A stretch of DNA of 60,000 nt from Chondrilla cf. caribensis. Its lineage: Eukaryota > Porifera > Demospongiae > Chondrillida > Chondrillidae. The stretch covers positions 260,001 to 320,000 of the forward strand of contig OZ026557.1 of assembly GCA_964020155.1 (NCBI GenBank). Direction: 5' to 3'. Shown here piece after piece: positions 24,201 to 44,761 of the stretch. The translations under genes were made by a program, and so were the position numbers. Within the stretch, counting starts at the first letter, position 1. Each line of letters opens with the position of its first letter. A model generated the notes under the pieces. The model was not told the origin of the DNA. It did no database searches and was given only the letters and a program-made list of their open reading frames with translations.

Positions 24201-25136
24201 ATCCCAAAGTGTGTTGGTGAGTTGGGCATGGACACTGGGCAGCCCTTAGTGACTAGAAATGGGATGTCAAATCACCTGGGTTACCATCACAATGCGTATT
24301 ACACTTATACTGAAATGTACATACAAATGTATAATGCTATGTGCCATATGGATACCTGGAAGAATTTTCATCAGCAACAAAACCTTTCATTTTTGGTATC
24401 AAAAGGACCGTATTAGTTCCAGGAGTGTGTCTGTGCATTGGTATTAGATCTATGATGCATTATGTGCACACAGGAGGGGTCGTGGTGACAAGCATAAAAA
24501 TGGACATTTTTGTGCTTGTCACCACGAGGCCCATAACACACTCAGGACACTTTATATGCATCCCAAATTGTGTTGGTGAGTTGGGCATGGACACTGGGCA
24601 GCCCTTAGTGACCAGAAATGGGATGTCAAATCACCTGGGTTACCATCACAATGCGTATTACACTTATACTGAAATGTACATACAAATATATAATGCTATG
24701 TGCCATATGGACACCTGGAAGAATTTTCATCAGTAACAAAACCTTTCATTTTTGGTATCAAAAGGACCGTATTAGTTCCAGGAGTGTGTCCGTGCATTGG
24801 TATTAGATCTATGATGCATTATGTGCACACAGGAGAGGTCGTGGTGACAAGCATAAAAATTGACATTTTTGTGCTTGTCACCACGAGGACCATAGCACAC
24901 TCAGGACACTTTATATGCATCCCAAATTGTGTTGGTGAGTTTGGTACGGACACTGGGTAGCCCTTGGTGACCAGAAATGGGATGTCAAATCACCTGGGTT
25001 ACCATCACAATGCGTATTACACTTATACTGAAATGTACATACAAATGTATAATGCTATGTGCCATATGGACATCTGGAAGAATTTTCATCAGCAACAAAA
25101 CCTTTCATTTTTGGTATCAAAAGGACCGTATTAGTT
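21276..25136 (+). repeat. 359-bp satellite array, about 10.7 copies
   Basis: Exact 359-bp spacing across most units (for example 22187, 22546, 22905, 23264, 23623, 23982, 24341, 24700). Units contain GCCATATGGACACCTGGAAG and GTGCATTGGTATTAGATCTA. Each carries a palindrome with arms CGTGGTGACAAGC and GCTTGTCACCACG around a ~20-nt AT-rich loop. The array starts abruptly after a 187-bp unit's AAGGTGCTT and ends before inverted 187-type sequence. Periodic 62-144 codon ORFs cycle frame with the period and are not genes. Confidence 0.96.
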
Positions 25137-26660
25137 CACACCCACCCTCCTATACCTTCCCGTACTTTGTAAAATATTAAGCACCTCTGAATGCAGTTGG
25201 GATTAGGGACCACCTACGGAGATAAAAATTGTTTTATAAGTTAGTATAGATCCACAGCTAGGTCTCCATAAAAGATCATGTTGACACGCCCCCCTTCCCA
25301 TTTGCTACGCAAAAAGGTGCTTAATGTTTTTTGTATTTGTTTTTATCTATCTATCTATCTATAATATTATTATATACATAATAACATACAAAAGTATAAA
25401 CAATAAAAATATTAAGCACCTCCAAATGTAGCTGTGGTTATCTGCCACATATGAAGATGGGACTTATTTCACAAGATGTTTTCATGTCCCCCTCAAGGTC
25501 TGGTAGAAATATCAGATTGACATGCCCCCTCTCTCATGAGCTATAATACAAGAATATTCTTAGTGCTTTTCTCTCCTATACTCTCTCAGACATGGAAAAA
25601 GTATTTAGCACCCCTGATTGTAGCTAGCGTTATGGGTCACACACGGAGATGGGAATTGTCTCATATGTTAGTTCATGTCTATGTCACCTACATCTGGTGG
25701 GAATATCAGGGTGACATGCCCCCTCCCCCATGAGCTATACAAAGGTGCTTAGCGTTTTTTTCTCCTATACTCTCCCGTACATTGAAAAATATTAAGCACC
25801 TCCGAATGTAGCTGGGGTTATAGGCCACATACAAAGATGGTAATAGTCTCATAAGTTAGTTCATGTCCCCGGCTAAATCTGGTAAAAATATCAGATTGAT
25901 ATACCCCCCCTCCCATGAGTTATACAGAAAGGTGCTTAGTATTATTTCTCTGCTATACTCTCCCATACATTGAAAAAATTATATTATTAATCACCTCCGA
26001 ATGTAGCTACATGGCTATAGGCCACATACGAAAATGGGAATTGTCTCATATGCTAGTTCATGCCCCTGACTAGGTCTGTACCATGATTTATGTAAGAAGG
26101 TGCTTAGCGATGATTTCTCCTATTCTCTCCCATACACTGAAAAAAATATTAAGCACCTCCGAATATAGCTAAGGTTACGGGCCACTTACTGACATGAGAA
26201 TTGTTTAAGAATTAGGTTCATGCCATAAGCTTGGTCTGGTAGAAATATTGGGTGGACACGCCTCCTGTACCATGATTTATCCAAGAAGGTGCTTAGCGAT
26301 GATCTCTCCTATTCTCTCCCATACATTGAATAATACTAAGGTTATGGCCCACGTGGTGACATGGTAATTGTTCTAGAATTTGGTCCATACCATAAGCTAG
26401 GCCTGGTAGAAATATCGGGTGGACACGCCTACTCTCCAGAGTTATTGAAGAAGGTGCTTTGTGATTATTTCTCCTCTTCTCTCACATACATTGAAAAAAT
26501 GTTAGCTAAGCACCTCCGAATGTAGTTAAGGTTACGGGTCACGTATGTAGTGACATGGAAATTGTTTCAGAATTACGAAAATATACGAAAAGGAACTAAG
26601 CATTTTCTCTCCTATACATTGAAAAAGTATTAAGCACCTCTGAATGCAGCTATGGTACGC
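25137..26660 (-). repeat. Diverged inverted copies of the 187-bp satellite (right edge)
   Basis: About seven to eight degenerate units in reverse orientation relative to the main array: TATTAAGCACCTCCGAATGTAG, TCTCCTATACTCTCCCATACA and CCCATGAGCTATAC-type motifs. They are far more diverged from each other than the core units. A (TATC)n tract sits at 25347-25362. Confidence 0.85.
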
Positions 26661-27305
26661 GGTCTATGGTAGCGGGTGACCTTTTTAAATTCTTTTTGTA
26701 ACAGTTGTGCTCTTCGGGAAAGATGGCCACAAATAGCAGCGACGTACGAAGTCTACATAGATCACCATTGATTGTATTTACATATGCACGTTAATTAACA
26801 CGCGAACGATTCAGAGAACTGTCCAGAGCCGAGCCTGCCTCGAAGCTTCCTGCCATCGCGTGACGTTCAACATCAACCATCTCTCCGCATCCAGTTCGAG
26901 TTGTCCCTTATTAGAAGCAACCCAGTTTTAGCTGGACTGTTGTCCAAAGTTTGGAATCTTAACAGTTTAGGCAGTTAGGAATAGTAACACTGCTACTGAT
27001 AGTCTACAAAACAAAAATAATAACCGCTAAGAAAATAACATAATATGAAAGATGTCAACACTGTGTGTACCCCTATCAGGAGTACATGCGTGTGTACTTT
27101 ACTGCGGTGAATATGGAAAAATACTAATAATCATTGTAAAACATGTATTTTGAGACATCTTCTTAGTGAGCTTTATGCCTCTGTAATCAGAAAAAACATA
27201 CAACAATTTGAAAATGGAGACACACAATAATATCATAACTTTATCAAAGCGAGTTTGTATTATGTCTGATTGGGGTGGTTTATTAATCACCTGCTACCAG
27301 CTATA
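26661..27305. other. Unique sequence between satellite and VWA gene
   Basis: No supported gene. On the minus strand, acceptors near 27046 (TTTTCTTAG) and 27011 (TTTTGTTTTGTAG) could start a short terminal exon of the VWA gene, each reaching a stop within a few codons. An ATGGCCACAAATAGC start on the plus strand opens only 23 codons. Confidence 0.4.
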
Positions 27306-27828
27306 CTAGCACACATCACACTAGATCCACATTTGCACACATCACACCAGCTGCACTAGCACACCTGCTGCACTAGCACACATTACAAGGGCTAAACTAG
27401 CACACACCACACCAGATACACTGGCATACATCACACCAGCTACACTAGCACACCAGCTACACTAGCACACCAGTTACACTAGCACACCTGCTACACTAGC
27501 ACACCAGCTACACTAGCACACCAGTTACACTAGCACACCAGCTACACTAGCACACCAGCTACACTAGCACACCTGCTACACTAGCACACCAGTTACACTA
27601 GCACACCAGCTACACTAGCACACCAGTTACACTAGCACACCAGCTACACTAGCACACCAGCTACACTAGCACACCAGCTACACTAGCACACCAGTTACAC
27701 TAGCACACCAGCTACACTAGCACACCAGTTACACTAGCACACCAGCTACACTAGCACACCTGCTAGACTAGCACACCAGCTACACTAGCACACCAGCTAC
27801 ACTAGCACACCAGCTACACTACACACCA
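27306..27828. repeat. 17-bp minisatellite, about 30 copies
   Basis: The unit is CACCAGCTACACTAGCA with CAGTTAC and CTGCTAC variants. It lies just downstream (minus sense) of the last recognised Ig exon of the VWA gene. Confidence 0.95.
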
Positions 27829-27835
27829 TCCTCAC

Positions 27836-34845
<7,010 letters not shown>

Positions 34846-35164
34846 CTCCTCCACTGCTAGTATTGGGGCAGAAGTAAACACTCCATGAACAACAATTAAT
34901 ACAATATACATAGTAATAGATTTTCGTATAAATGTACAATTTGACGCTATTTTATATGGATTACACCGTGTAAATAAAAGATAATTACAATCAACATGCA
35001 CCACGTGCTAACGGAAAGAAAATGGCCTCTGGTAAAGTGAGATTTTAGTACTTCCGTCCTTGAAAGTGAAATATAGAGTTTTCTTCTCGAACGAGTGGGA
35101 TATCTATAACTTTTGACCCGAAAGTATTCGATTTTTGAAGTCTGTGACAGTTCTCTAGGACGAA
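34846..35164. promoter_or_regulatory. Divergent promoter of the VWA gene and SPEN
   Basis: Only 319 bp separate the two start codons, so 5' UTRs and both core promoters must fit here. No clear TATA box was seen. Confidence 0.5.
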
Positions 35165-37080
35165 ATGCCGACCCAGCATCAACACCGACCAAGTCGCCAC
35201 TTGTGGGTAGGCAACTTTCCAGAGGACGTCACTAGGGACAAGATTTTAAACTACTTCGGCAAGTGAGTTGGAATATCAACAACCATCACCGTTGTATCTG
35301 TTTTGTTCTTCAGTAATTTTGACTTCACGCGTGTATTGAGAATGGTCTTTTTCATCGTTTCCGCATACGAACCGGCTTTGTTCCCCGTTTTCCAGGTATG
35401 GGAGGATAGAAGAAGTGCATATTCTTCCCCAGAAGCATCCTTCTCAGGGTATTGCAGCCTTTATCGACTTTTACGACCGCATCGATGCCATCGAAGCGTG
35501 CAAGGAGCGTCACAGGATGGGAGGGAGGGAGCTCAGGTTAAACTACAAGTTCACCGACAAGTCTTCTCCTGACGAGGGTCACAGCCCCCCCAGAGGCGGC
35601 AGAGACAACCAGAGAAGCAGAAAGAAGAGGTGAGGGTTGAGTGCCTTGTCGTTTCTTCCACAGACCTGCATACGTAGGTGGACTGGATGCCGGCGGCCAT
35701 TTTGTCGGAGTTCTTCAACCAATTCGATGAGTGAAGGCAGTGTCATTGTTTAACAACGAGTTTAACCTCATTGATGGTCTACTCAGTAGTGTTGTTTACA
35801 AACAAGCTGTTTTCGTTTGTTGTCTTCTGCGACCAGTGAAGAGTGTTGTGAATCGTGTTTCAAGGATGGTGTACGTACGTATGTGCGAATACATTTATCA
35901 GTTCGGATTCCATGAAGACGGCCGGAATCATTCCCACTGTTGGATCATCAAGATCATCTATCACCACCATCATCGGCATCGTTTTTTGACTGGCTTAGTT
36001 TTCTCGTTTAGTGAGGTTTAATTTGCCTGCCACTTTCGGTTGATTTGTTGTTATTGTTGTTGTTGTTGTTTTGTTGAGATCAACTCATGTAAGGTACATT
36101 TATGTGTGGATCTGCATAGCCATGATTGTGTATGTTGTGTTCTACAGACACATGTGATGTGTATATTTAAGTACGTAGGTGTGTACATGTGTATTTACAT
36201 TGCCATGTACTTGTATTACGTATTTACGTACATATGTAGGTATTGTGTATACAGTACAACTTCCTCAGTTAGTCTACACTCCTGGTTAGTACGTACGTAC
36301 TCCTGGTTAGTACACACTCCTGGTTAGTACGCACTCCTGGTTAGTACACACTCCTGGTTAGTACACACTCCTGGTTAGTACACACTCCTGGTTAGTACAC
36401 ACTCCTGGTTAGTACGCACTCCTGGTTAGTACACACTCCTGGTTAGTACACACTCCTGGTCAGTACACCCTCCTGGTTAGTAAATACACCTCACTCAGTC
36501 CCTAGCTAATGTACACTATGCCAACCAGTACTGATAGTATGTAAGTACCTCTGATAAGAAGTACAGATATAGTGTACCTTTCAATGTACTCACTCAGCAA
36601 GTCAACTGTACATATAATAATGACTTGTGAGATAGTTACTATTATTAGTGGTGTTTGGCAGTTCGAATTGTCCCTTACAATAACTGTGGTTGCAAGTTGA
36701 CCATAATGTACATACATACGTATGGCTGTGTGTTGGTAATCCTGTATGCATATAAGCGTACTTTATGGGATGTGTACCTATGTAGGTCCTCACCGTCCAC
36801 TGATGCCGAGGACTCCAGTGGTTCGGACTCCTCCCAGTCCAGCTCCAGCGACTCGGATGCTAACAGCAGTAGGAAGAAGACCTCTTCAAGGAAGAAGAAG
36901 AGCAAAGATAGCTCCAGTGTGGGTGAGTCCAGCGACTCCAGTGACAGCGAGGATAGTGATCACGAGAGAGAGAAGAAGTTCGGACATCAGCTGAGAGTGC
37001 TCAATGTGAACAGTCGACCATCAGGTGTGTGTGTGTGTGTGTGTGTGCTGGTGTGCTCGTACATGCATGCATGTGTGTAC

Positions 37081-37138
<58 letters not shown>

Positions 37139-37354
37139 GTGTGCTTGTACATGCATGCATGTGTGTACAGGTGTGTGTGTGTGTGCACAGGTGCAATACA
37201 TACGTATGTGTTTGCTGTTACGTATGCCACTACTATTGCCTCTACAGATCAGAATGTTGAAGAGCAGTTGAGTGTCGAGTTCAAGAAGTACGGGTCACCG
37301 ACCGTCCGTGTACAATGGAACAAGAATGACAGGACTGCCATGTTGAGATTCAGG

Positions 37355-37422
<68 letters not shown>

Positions 37423-37424
37423 TG

Positions 37425-37484
<60 letters not shown>

Positions 37485-37486
37485 TG

Positions 37487-37537
<51 letters not shown>

Positions 37538-37759
37538 ATGTGTGTGCTGTGTGTGTGTGGGCATGCACACATACGTATGCATCTCTGTACATACAGGTTT
37601 ATACTGCACATACGTATATGAATACCCCTGTTGTGTTCTTGCCATTTCACAGCACTGAAGACTGCCGAAAAGCCTACAAGAACATGAAGGATTGCTCTCT
37701 GTTTGGCCAGAAGCTCAAACTTGTTCCAGTACCAGGTTTGTACCCATCAGCACATGACT

Positions 37760-37794
<35 letters not shown>

Positions 37795-38049
37795 TTTCAT
37801 GGCAAAACCTTACTGCACACATGTTTTTACATATCTATTGCTTCCATACCATGTCCCAGTGGTGGTGTATTGTATGTCTTCCAATCAGATTCCAGATCTG
37901 GTGGTCATAGAGACGGCAGTCCCAGCAGGGAGGAAGGGTCGGACCTGGGCACCACCAGGTGTCTCTTCGTGGGGAATATCCCCAAGGGAGTGTCAGTCTA
38001 CGAGCTGAGGGACACCTTCCTGCCATTTGGGATGATCCTGGTGAGCTGA

Positions 38050-38080
<31 letters not shown>

Positions 38081-38584
38081 ATGTACATACGTACATACAC
38101 ATGGTTGTACGTATGTGACAAAGACCATGTGTCTGTACTGTTCGTATGTTTGTAGGATTCATGTGGAGATTTGTGTGAAACAGTGGCCGACCACATGACG
38201 ATGGCGGTCAGGTTGGTCTAGCCGAGCATGGCCAGACTGCTTTCAAATTCTCAGAAATGAGGAATGTCCTCTTCCAAAATATAGATTTACCAAATATTTA
38301 GTAGTTTAACAGACCACAGTCCCCCTCCCGGTACCCCCTGCATGTGTGTGTACTGATGCTTCACAAACATCTGTGTGTACACCCTCTTGGTAGTGTGTTA
38401 GCTGTTGGGAGTATGTTGTTCAAGCAAACTTGATCCTTGTGTGTTCCCTCTGTCCCAAAGGATGCTCAAATAAAGAAGATGTCAGGAAATATCACTTACG
38501 GGTTTGTTCACTTCTTGGATCTGATGAGTGCCATCATGGCGCAGAAGAGAATGAACGGGGAACGCATGGGAATGAGCAGGTTGA

Positions 38585-38633
<49 letters not shown>

Positions 38634-39398
38634 GTGTGTGTGTGTGTGTGCATACGTACGTACGTACATACATACATGATTTAATATCCTTAATCACATT
38701 AGCAGGGTTCTCCCCAGGATTTTATGGAGGGTGTCACTGTACATTGGGTAAAATTGCTTAATTGCTGACCTAAGGTTGAGCAATTAGTCATTTTATACGT
38801 ACGTACGTATGTGGTGTCCTACTAAAATGGTGGGTTTGGTCCACAGAAGACCACAGGAAAATTCATAACAAAATAGCAGAAAATGGTCAACATAAGTGTG
38901 CCACTGAACTAGAGAATAACAGCTACATTAAGGTATAGTGCTCCATTTTGAAGGAATAGCAGGGTGCCAAGCCTTTTGTAGCTGGGAAGAACTGGTGACC
39001 TATTTTCCAACCTTGTTACCATCTCTGGGGATTGTATTGGCTAAAATATCTTCAGAATTGAAGGCATATCGCACCAATACTCCTTACCATAGCTGGGGAC
39101 ACACTGCATTAGTATGTGTTCTACACATGTACTAACATACGTACGTATATTCATACAGGTGGGATTTGGTAGGGGATCCCCCAGTAAGGCCATTTGGGTG
39201 GATGGGATAGACCCTCACTCCAGCGAAGCGTCCCTGGAGAGAAGCTTTTCCAAATATGGTGAGATCATGAAGCTGGTGGTGGATCGGAGGAAGAGGTGTG
39301 CTCTTGTCGTGTTCGACAACACAGAGTCTGCTAAGGATGCCATGGTGGGGCTGAAGGGGACGTACATCGGGAAGAGCAGGTCACCCGCTGTGGTCAGT

Positions 39399-39468
<70 letters not shown>

Positions 39469-39537
39469 CATGTACGTACGTATGTGTATAAGTATATGTG
39501 TGTGTGTGTGTGTACATGTACGTATGTATGTGTATAA

Positions 39538-39605
<68 letters not shown>

Positions 39606-41076
39606 ATACGTACGTACGTACGTTTATAGTTTTGCTTGTGCTATGTACGTATATGTACATACGTATATATTACAGATAATATATGTAGTATGTAATTAGA
39701 AGGTCAAACTGGTATTATTTCTCCTGTTTCAGACTGACTTTGCTAGTAAGGATGCCATCCAGGCATTCACTCAGTCCATGGAGATGGGTGGTCCACCTGG
39801 AGGACCGTTCCCCCCTCCCGGGATGCCAGGGATGCCCTACGACCCCATGATGATGGGAGGGCCTCCCCATATGATGAGGGGAATGCCCGGGTATTTCCCT
39901 CCTGGCCCGGGAGCAGGCATGATGGGTGGATACCCTCCTCCCTATCCCGGCCCAATGGATCCCTATGGCCAGCCAAGAAGAGGTCACCATGGTTATGGTG
40001 GCTGGGAGCCGATGAACGAGGACATGGATGACTATAGCAGGGAACTAGCAGTTTTTCAGAGAAGAAGGGAGCGTGTGCGCGAGAGGGAAGGAAGAAGAAT
40101 GCGACGTCACAGTAGAGACTCTTCAGACTCCAGTTCAGATGAAAGCAGGTCCAGTAATCGGAGGAGAAAGAGGAGACTGAACAGTGGGACAGGCAGTGAA
40201 GGCGACCGTAAGGACTTGAGGGAAGTACTGAACAAGAGGAAGGACGGGAAGCAGACACAAGGCCACTCCTCGGACCAAGCGGGTCAGAAGAGTTCGAAGA
40301 AGACGAGCAGGACCACAACGGACAACAGTGGCAGTGAGTCAGAGAGCGAGAAGAAGAGGAAGAAGTCAACGGAGCGCCCGTGGTCCCCACCCATGGAGGA
40401 GGCGTGGGGGGAGAGCGGCAGTGATGGGGAGGGTAAGAGGGTGGGGTCTTCACATTCATCTGGCACTGTTGGTAAAGGGAAAGCCCCTAAACCAGTCCAA
40501 CCGCCAAAGACACCCAGTGACAAGGAGGACTCGACAGAAGAAGACAACGAAGGAGAAGCACCTGGTGAACAGTTGAAAGGGCCAAGAACACCCTCGGCCT
40601 CACCGCAGCATAATCTCCTCGGTGGACCCATGACTCCGCCTTCCTCAGAAGATGAGCAAGAGCAAGGTAGAAATGGTCCAAAGACTCCCTCCATGTCCCC
40701 GGAAGCAGAGCCTGAGGAGGAGGTGCAGGTACCGCCCAACCAGTCGCTGTCCAGGAGAGACAGGAGTGACCGGTCAGCCGAGATTTACAGGAGGGACCGC
40801 TCCCCAGTCCGAAGTCAGTACGACCATAAACACTGGAGGAAGTCGCCTCCACCTCGACCAAGGACTCCGGACAGACGACCCAGACACTCCCAGTCGCCAG
40901 GGAGACACAGGAGCCCAGTGAGTAACAGAGGTCGATCGCCACCTAGCAACCGAGGGAAATCCCCACCTTACAGAAGTCATCACTACCGTTCACCGTCACC
41001 TCATGGTCGCTATAGAGACAGTAGAATGGGGGGTGCAAGGTCACCTGACAGATATACGGGACGACGATCACCACTC

Positions 41077-41154
<78 letters not shown>

Positions 41155-42810
41155 ATGGTGTGTTATGTCATATAACATGCTAGGACAAATACTTCTTTCA
41201 GACTTTTAGTCATACCAGAGAAATCCCCTAAACACTCTATAGTGAGTCTCTAGTAGCCTCAAGTGATTGCTAATGTAGGCATGCAAGATGTGTGCTTGCT
41301 CCACCACATTCGCTAGTGGTCTTCTCCTCATTCCTTACTCTGTTGATCTCGTGAGACAACTGCTTCACGTTATGACTGTGAGGGTCACCACATTGTTCCT
41401 TATTGCCACTAGTCAGGTGTCAACGAGGAAGGGAGAGTGTTGAGTGGTGGAGGCCCCAGCATTCCATTCCAGTCATGGGACAAGGGTGGGAACATGTGAT
41501 GGGAGCTGATAGGCTTTGGTGTGGCCACTCTTTACACTGTGTGTGTGTCACTTGACTTGTGTGATGTGTCTACACATAGTGTGTGTGTGTGTGTGTGTGT
41601 GTTTGTCTGTATGTATGTGCCTATGTTGTGTGTGTGTGTGAGAGTACGTATGTAGCCATTCTTATACTGTATGTGTGTCGTTTGACTGTGTACAAGTGTG
41701 CACAGATAGTATGTATGTAGGTACGTACATACATACATATACATGTGTGTGCATGTTTGTAATACATATTTATGTCCTTGTACCTACACACATACAATGT
41801 TTTGAGATACGTATATTGACTTGTAACTGTTTGTGGTCATCAGGTCCAGTAGAGATCGACGAAGATATGGGAGGAGTCGATCTCGAAGTCCGCCTCCCAG
41901 AGACGCAATGAGGTCGAGGTCCCCACCCCACTATCATCACCGAGGGCGATCCCCGCCTCCACGTCGGTCCCGCACGCCCCCACACAAGTCCCGTACCCCA
42001 CCACGCAGGAAGTCCAGATCTCCTCCAGGATGGTCCAGGAACAGGTCACCAGGTACAAGGAGGTCACGGTCACCAGCCGGAGGCAGAACAAGGTGATTGT
42101 CAGCACCTGTGACAAACATAGGGGATTTCCCTGTTTTTGTCCTGTGACATATAACATGGAAATAACAATTAGATATTGATTGAAATGGATTTCCCAATTG
42201 GTAATCCTTGAGATCACTGTTAGTGATTTCTCATGTGACTTGGTTGGTTTTCAGATTTGCTTGATGATTAGCAACTTTTGAAGATTTGGGACCATCTTAC
42301 ATGCGGATATATGTACATACATAATATATTGTAGCCTTCCTGGGTGTGCCAACGTGGATGGACACACTCGAGCCTAATTGATTATGAGGACGAAACCTCT
42401 GTTATCGATTAGGTAAAGCCATATCCACTGTAGCACACCCAGGGAGACTATAACTATATGTATGTATTTAACCATTATTAACCTCATCTGCACTGTGTTT
42501 TAGTTGTAATTTATTGTACATACGTACATGTGTTCTGATCATTGTGTGAAACCTTTGTGACGTGTGACGGTGTCCACTTGTTATGATTCAGGTCACCTAT
42601 CGGGCGGTCCAAAGGAGTAGCCAGCCCATCCCATCATAGGCGGGGTGGGGAACATGTTGCAGCCCCTCCCCCACCCCCTAAGGTGCCCCGAACACCATCA
42701 GCCACACCTCCTCCACCTGAGGAAGATGTGAAACTGGAACAGCCAAAAACACCATCTCCAGAACCACCAAAGGAGGTATGTATGTACGTATAATATGTTC
42801 TGTAGACACA

Positions 42811-42865
<55 letters not shown>

Positions 42866-44385
42866 AATTCTTGTCCTCTGTGTTGCCATAGGCACCATCC
42901 CGGACACCAATCAGCTTCAAGATCAGGTCAGGAGTACCAACTATTGGTCAGAGTGCCACTCTGTCCCACAGTCCGGAGGAGGAGCTTGAAGGTGTGGCAT
43001 TTCGTACTGTGATACCTGTGCTTAATATCAACTGTATTAGTGTGTGCATGTGTATATCTATACCAGCATTACATACATGTTCATACACATAAATGTGTTG
43101 TGTTCTCATATACTTGAGTGTATTCATTGTGGACTTTTGTTGTCATGTGTGTTTGTGTTCACCTCCCCCTACCCACACACACAAACAGAGCCTGCTCCCT
43201 CCAAGACCAGCAAGCAGCAGTCCTCCCAGCAACCCTCAGAGTCCCAAGCCCTGCTCGAGCTGCTCCGACGCTACCCGGTGATGTGGCAGGGACACCTCAC
43301 GCTCAAGAATGAGGTGGCAGCTGTGCAGCTCCACTACCTCAAGGGGAGCATCGACCTGGCCAAACTCTCTCTCCCTCAACCACCGGAAGGACAGACCACA
43401 GCCGGGTTGAAGATCTTGAAGAGAATGAGACTGGAAGCTAATCAGCTGGAAGGGGTGGAGAAACGAATGGAGGTGTGTGTGTGTGTGTGTGTGTGTGTTT
43501 GTGTGTGGTGTGTGTGTGCGTGCGTGCGTGTGTGTGTGTGTTTGTGGGTGTGTGTGTGTGCGTGTGTGTGCGTGCGTGCGTGTGTGTGTGTGTTTGTGGG
43601 TGTGTGTGTGTGTTTGTGGGTGGGTGGGTGTGCGTGTGTGTGCGTGCGTGCGTGTGTGTGTGTGTTTGTGGGTGTGTGTGTGTGTGTGATGTGTGATGTG
43701 TGTGTGGGTGTGTGAGGTGTAGCTAATTATACAAAAGTGCTTCTTCACTCAATTATCCAATGAGGGATAATTCTCTGTAATATGGTTATGGTTGGGGTGC
43801 AGTGTGTCCTTCCCCAGAGGTCATGCTGATTCAAACATTGATTAGATTATCTGCAACAAGTAGAGGAAGCCTTACTACAGAGGTCACTGTTACTGGACCA
43901 CCAGCTGTTGAGTTTGACAAACAACAGCTTAGTACAAACACAATGTGTGTTTACTTGACCTCTCCCCATTTGTGTCTATCTCCCCCAAACCATGAGGTGG
44001 GCAGTATGTACTCAGTCCATTGAGGAGATATATATTGTGCCTGGTCAACTGTTGTTATGATAACTGTTGTTTTAGTTGGGTATGGGGTTCTGGTCACAAG
44101 ATGTTCTGGCGTCATCCCTGTACTGTGCGACCTTTGGACTTTGAACTATAACCCCATAGTTGTCTACTACTTGTGTGGGGTGGATGAGTGAATGAAGTGT
44201 TTTCCTTTCTGCATTGTTAAAATGCAAATGCCTTCTGTTTTCTGAACAGGCTGGAATGTATGACATTGTGTAGTTTAGTATTATACACTCCTCTGTTGAC
44301 CGATGAAGATGAACCTTCTTATTTGTTCACTGAAAGCATTCAGTGTATTAGTGTGTGTGTGTGTGCGTGTGTGTGCATGTGTGTG

Positions 44386-44434
<49 letters not shown>

Positions 44435-44696
44435 TGTGGTGTGTACATATGGTTTGTGTCTGTGCACATTATCTTTTCCTGTATCTCCTTCCTCTTCCAC
44501 AGCATGAGAATGAGCACTGCCTCCTCCTGGCCCTCCCTTGTGGTAGAGACCCAGTGGATGTACTCACACAAACCAAGGCTCTCAAAACAGGTTTCATCAC
44601 CTATCTCCTTCAGAAGCAAGCTGCTGGGATCATAGACATGGCAGTGGGAGAGGTATGTTATGTATGTACATCTGAATGGGCATACGTACATTACTT

Positions 44697-44761
<65 letters not shown>

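Noticed and set aside
10861..25136. CRISPR-like array appearance
   Set aside because: Whole units are repeated with no unique spacers between short repeats, and the host is a eukaryote.
21470..25180. Periodic 62-144 codon ORFs
   Set aside because: They recur every 359 bp in changing frames and end at fixed unit positions; they follow the satellite period, not coding constraint.
26722..26793. Plus-strand 23-codon ORF starting ATGGCCACAAATAGC
   Set aside because: Too short, stops quickly, no donor leading to a further recognisable exon.
37025..37489. Cys-Val and Thr-His repeat ORFs over TG/CA tracts throughout the window
   Set aside because: Any (TG)n or (CA)n tract is open in its frames; none has supporting non-repeat sequence.
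42380..42410. GAGGACGAAACC in the SPEN intron hairpin as a second hammerhead core
   Set aside because: The required CTGATGA box is absent (TTGATTATGAG instead), and the bases pair within the foldback.
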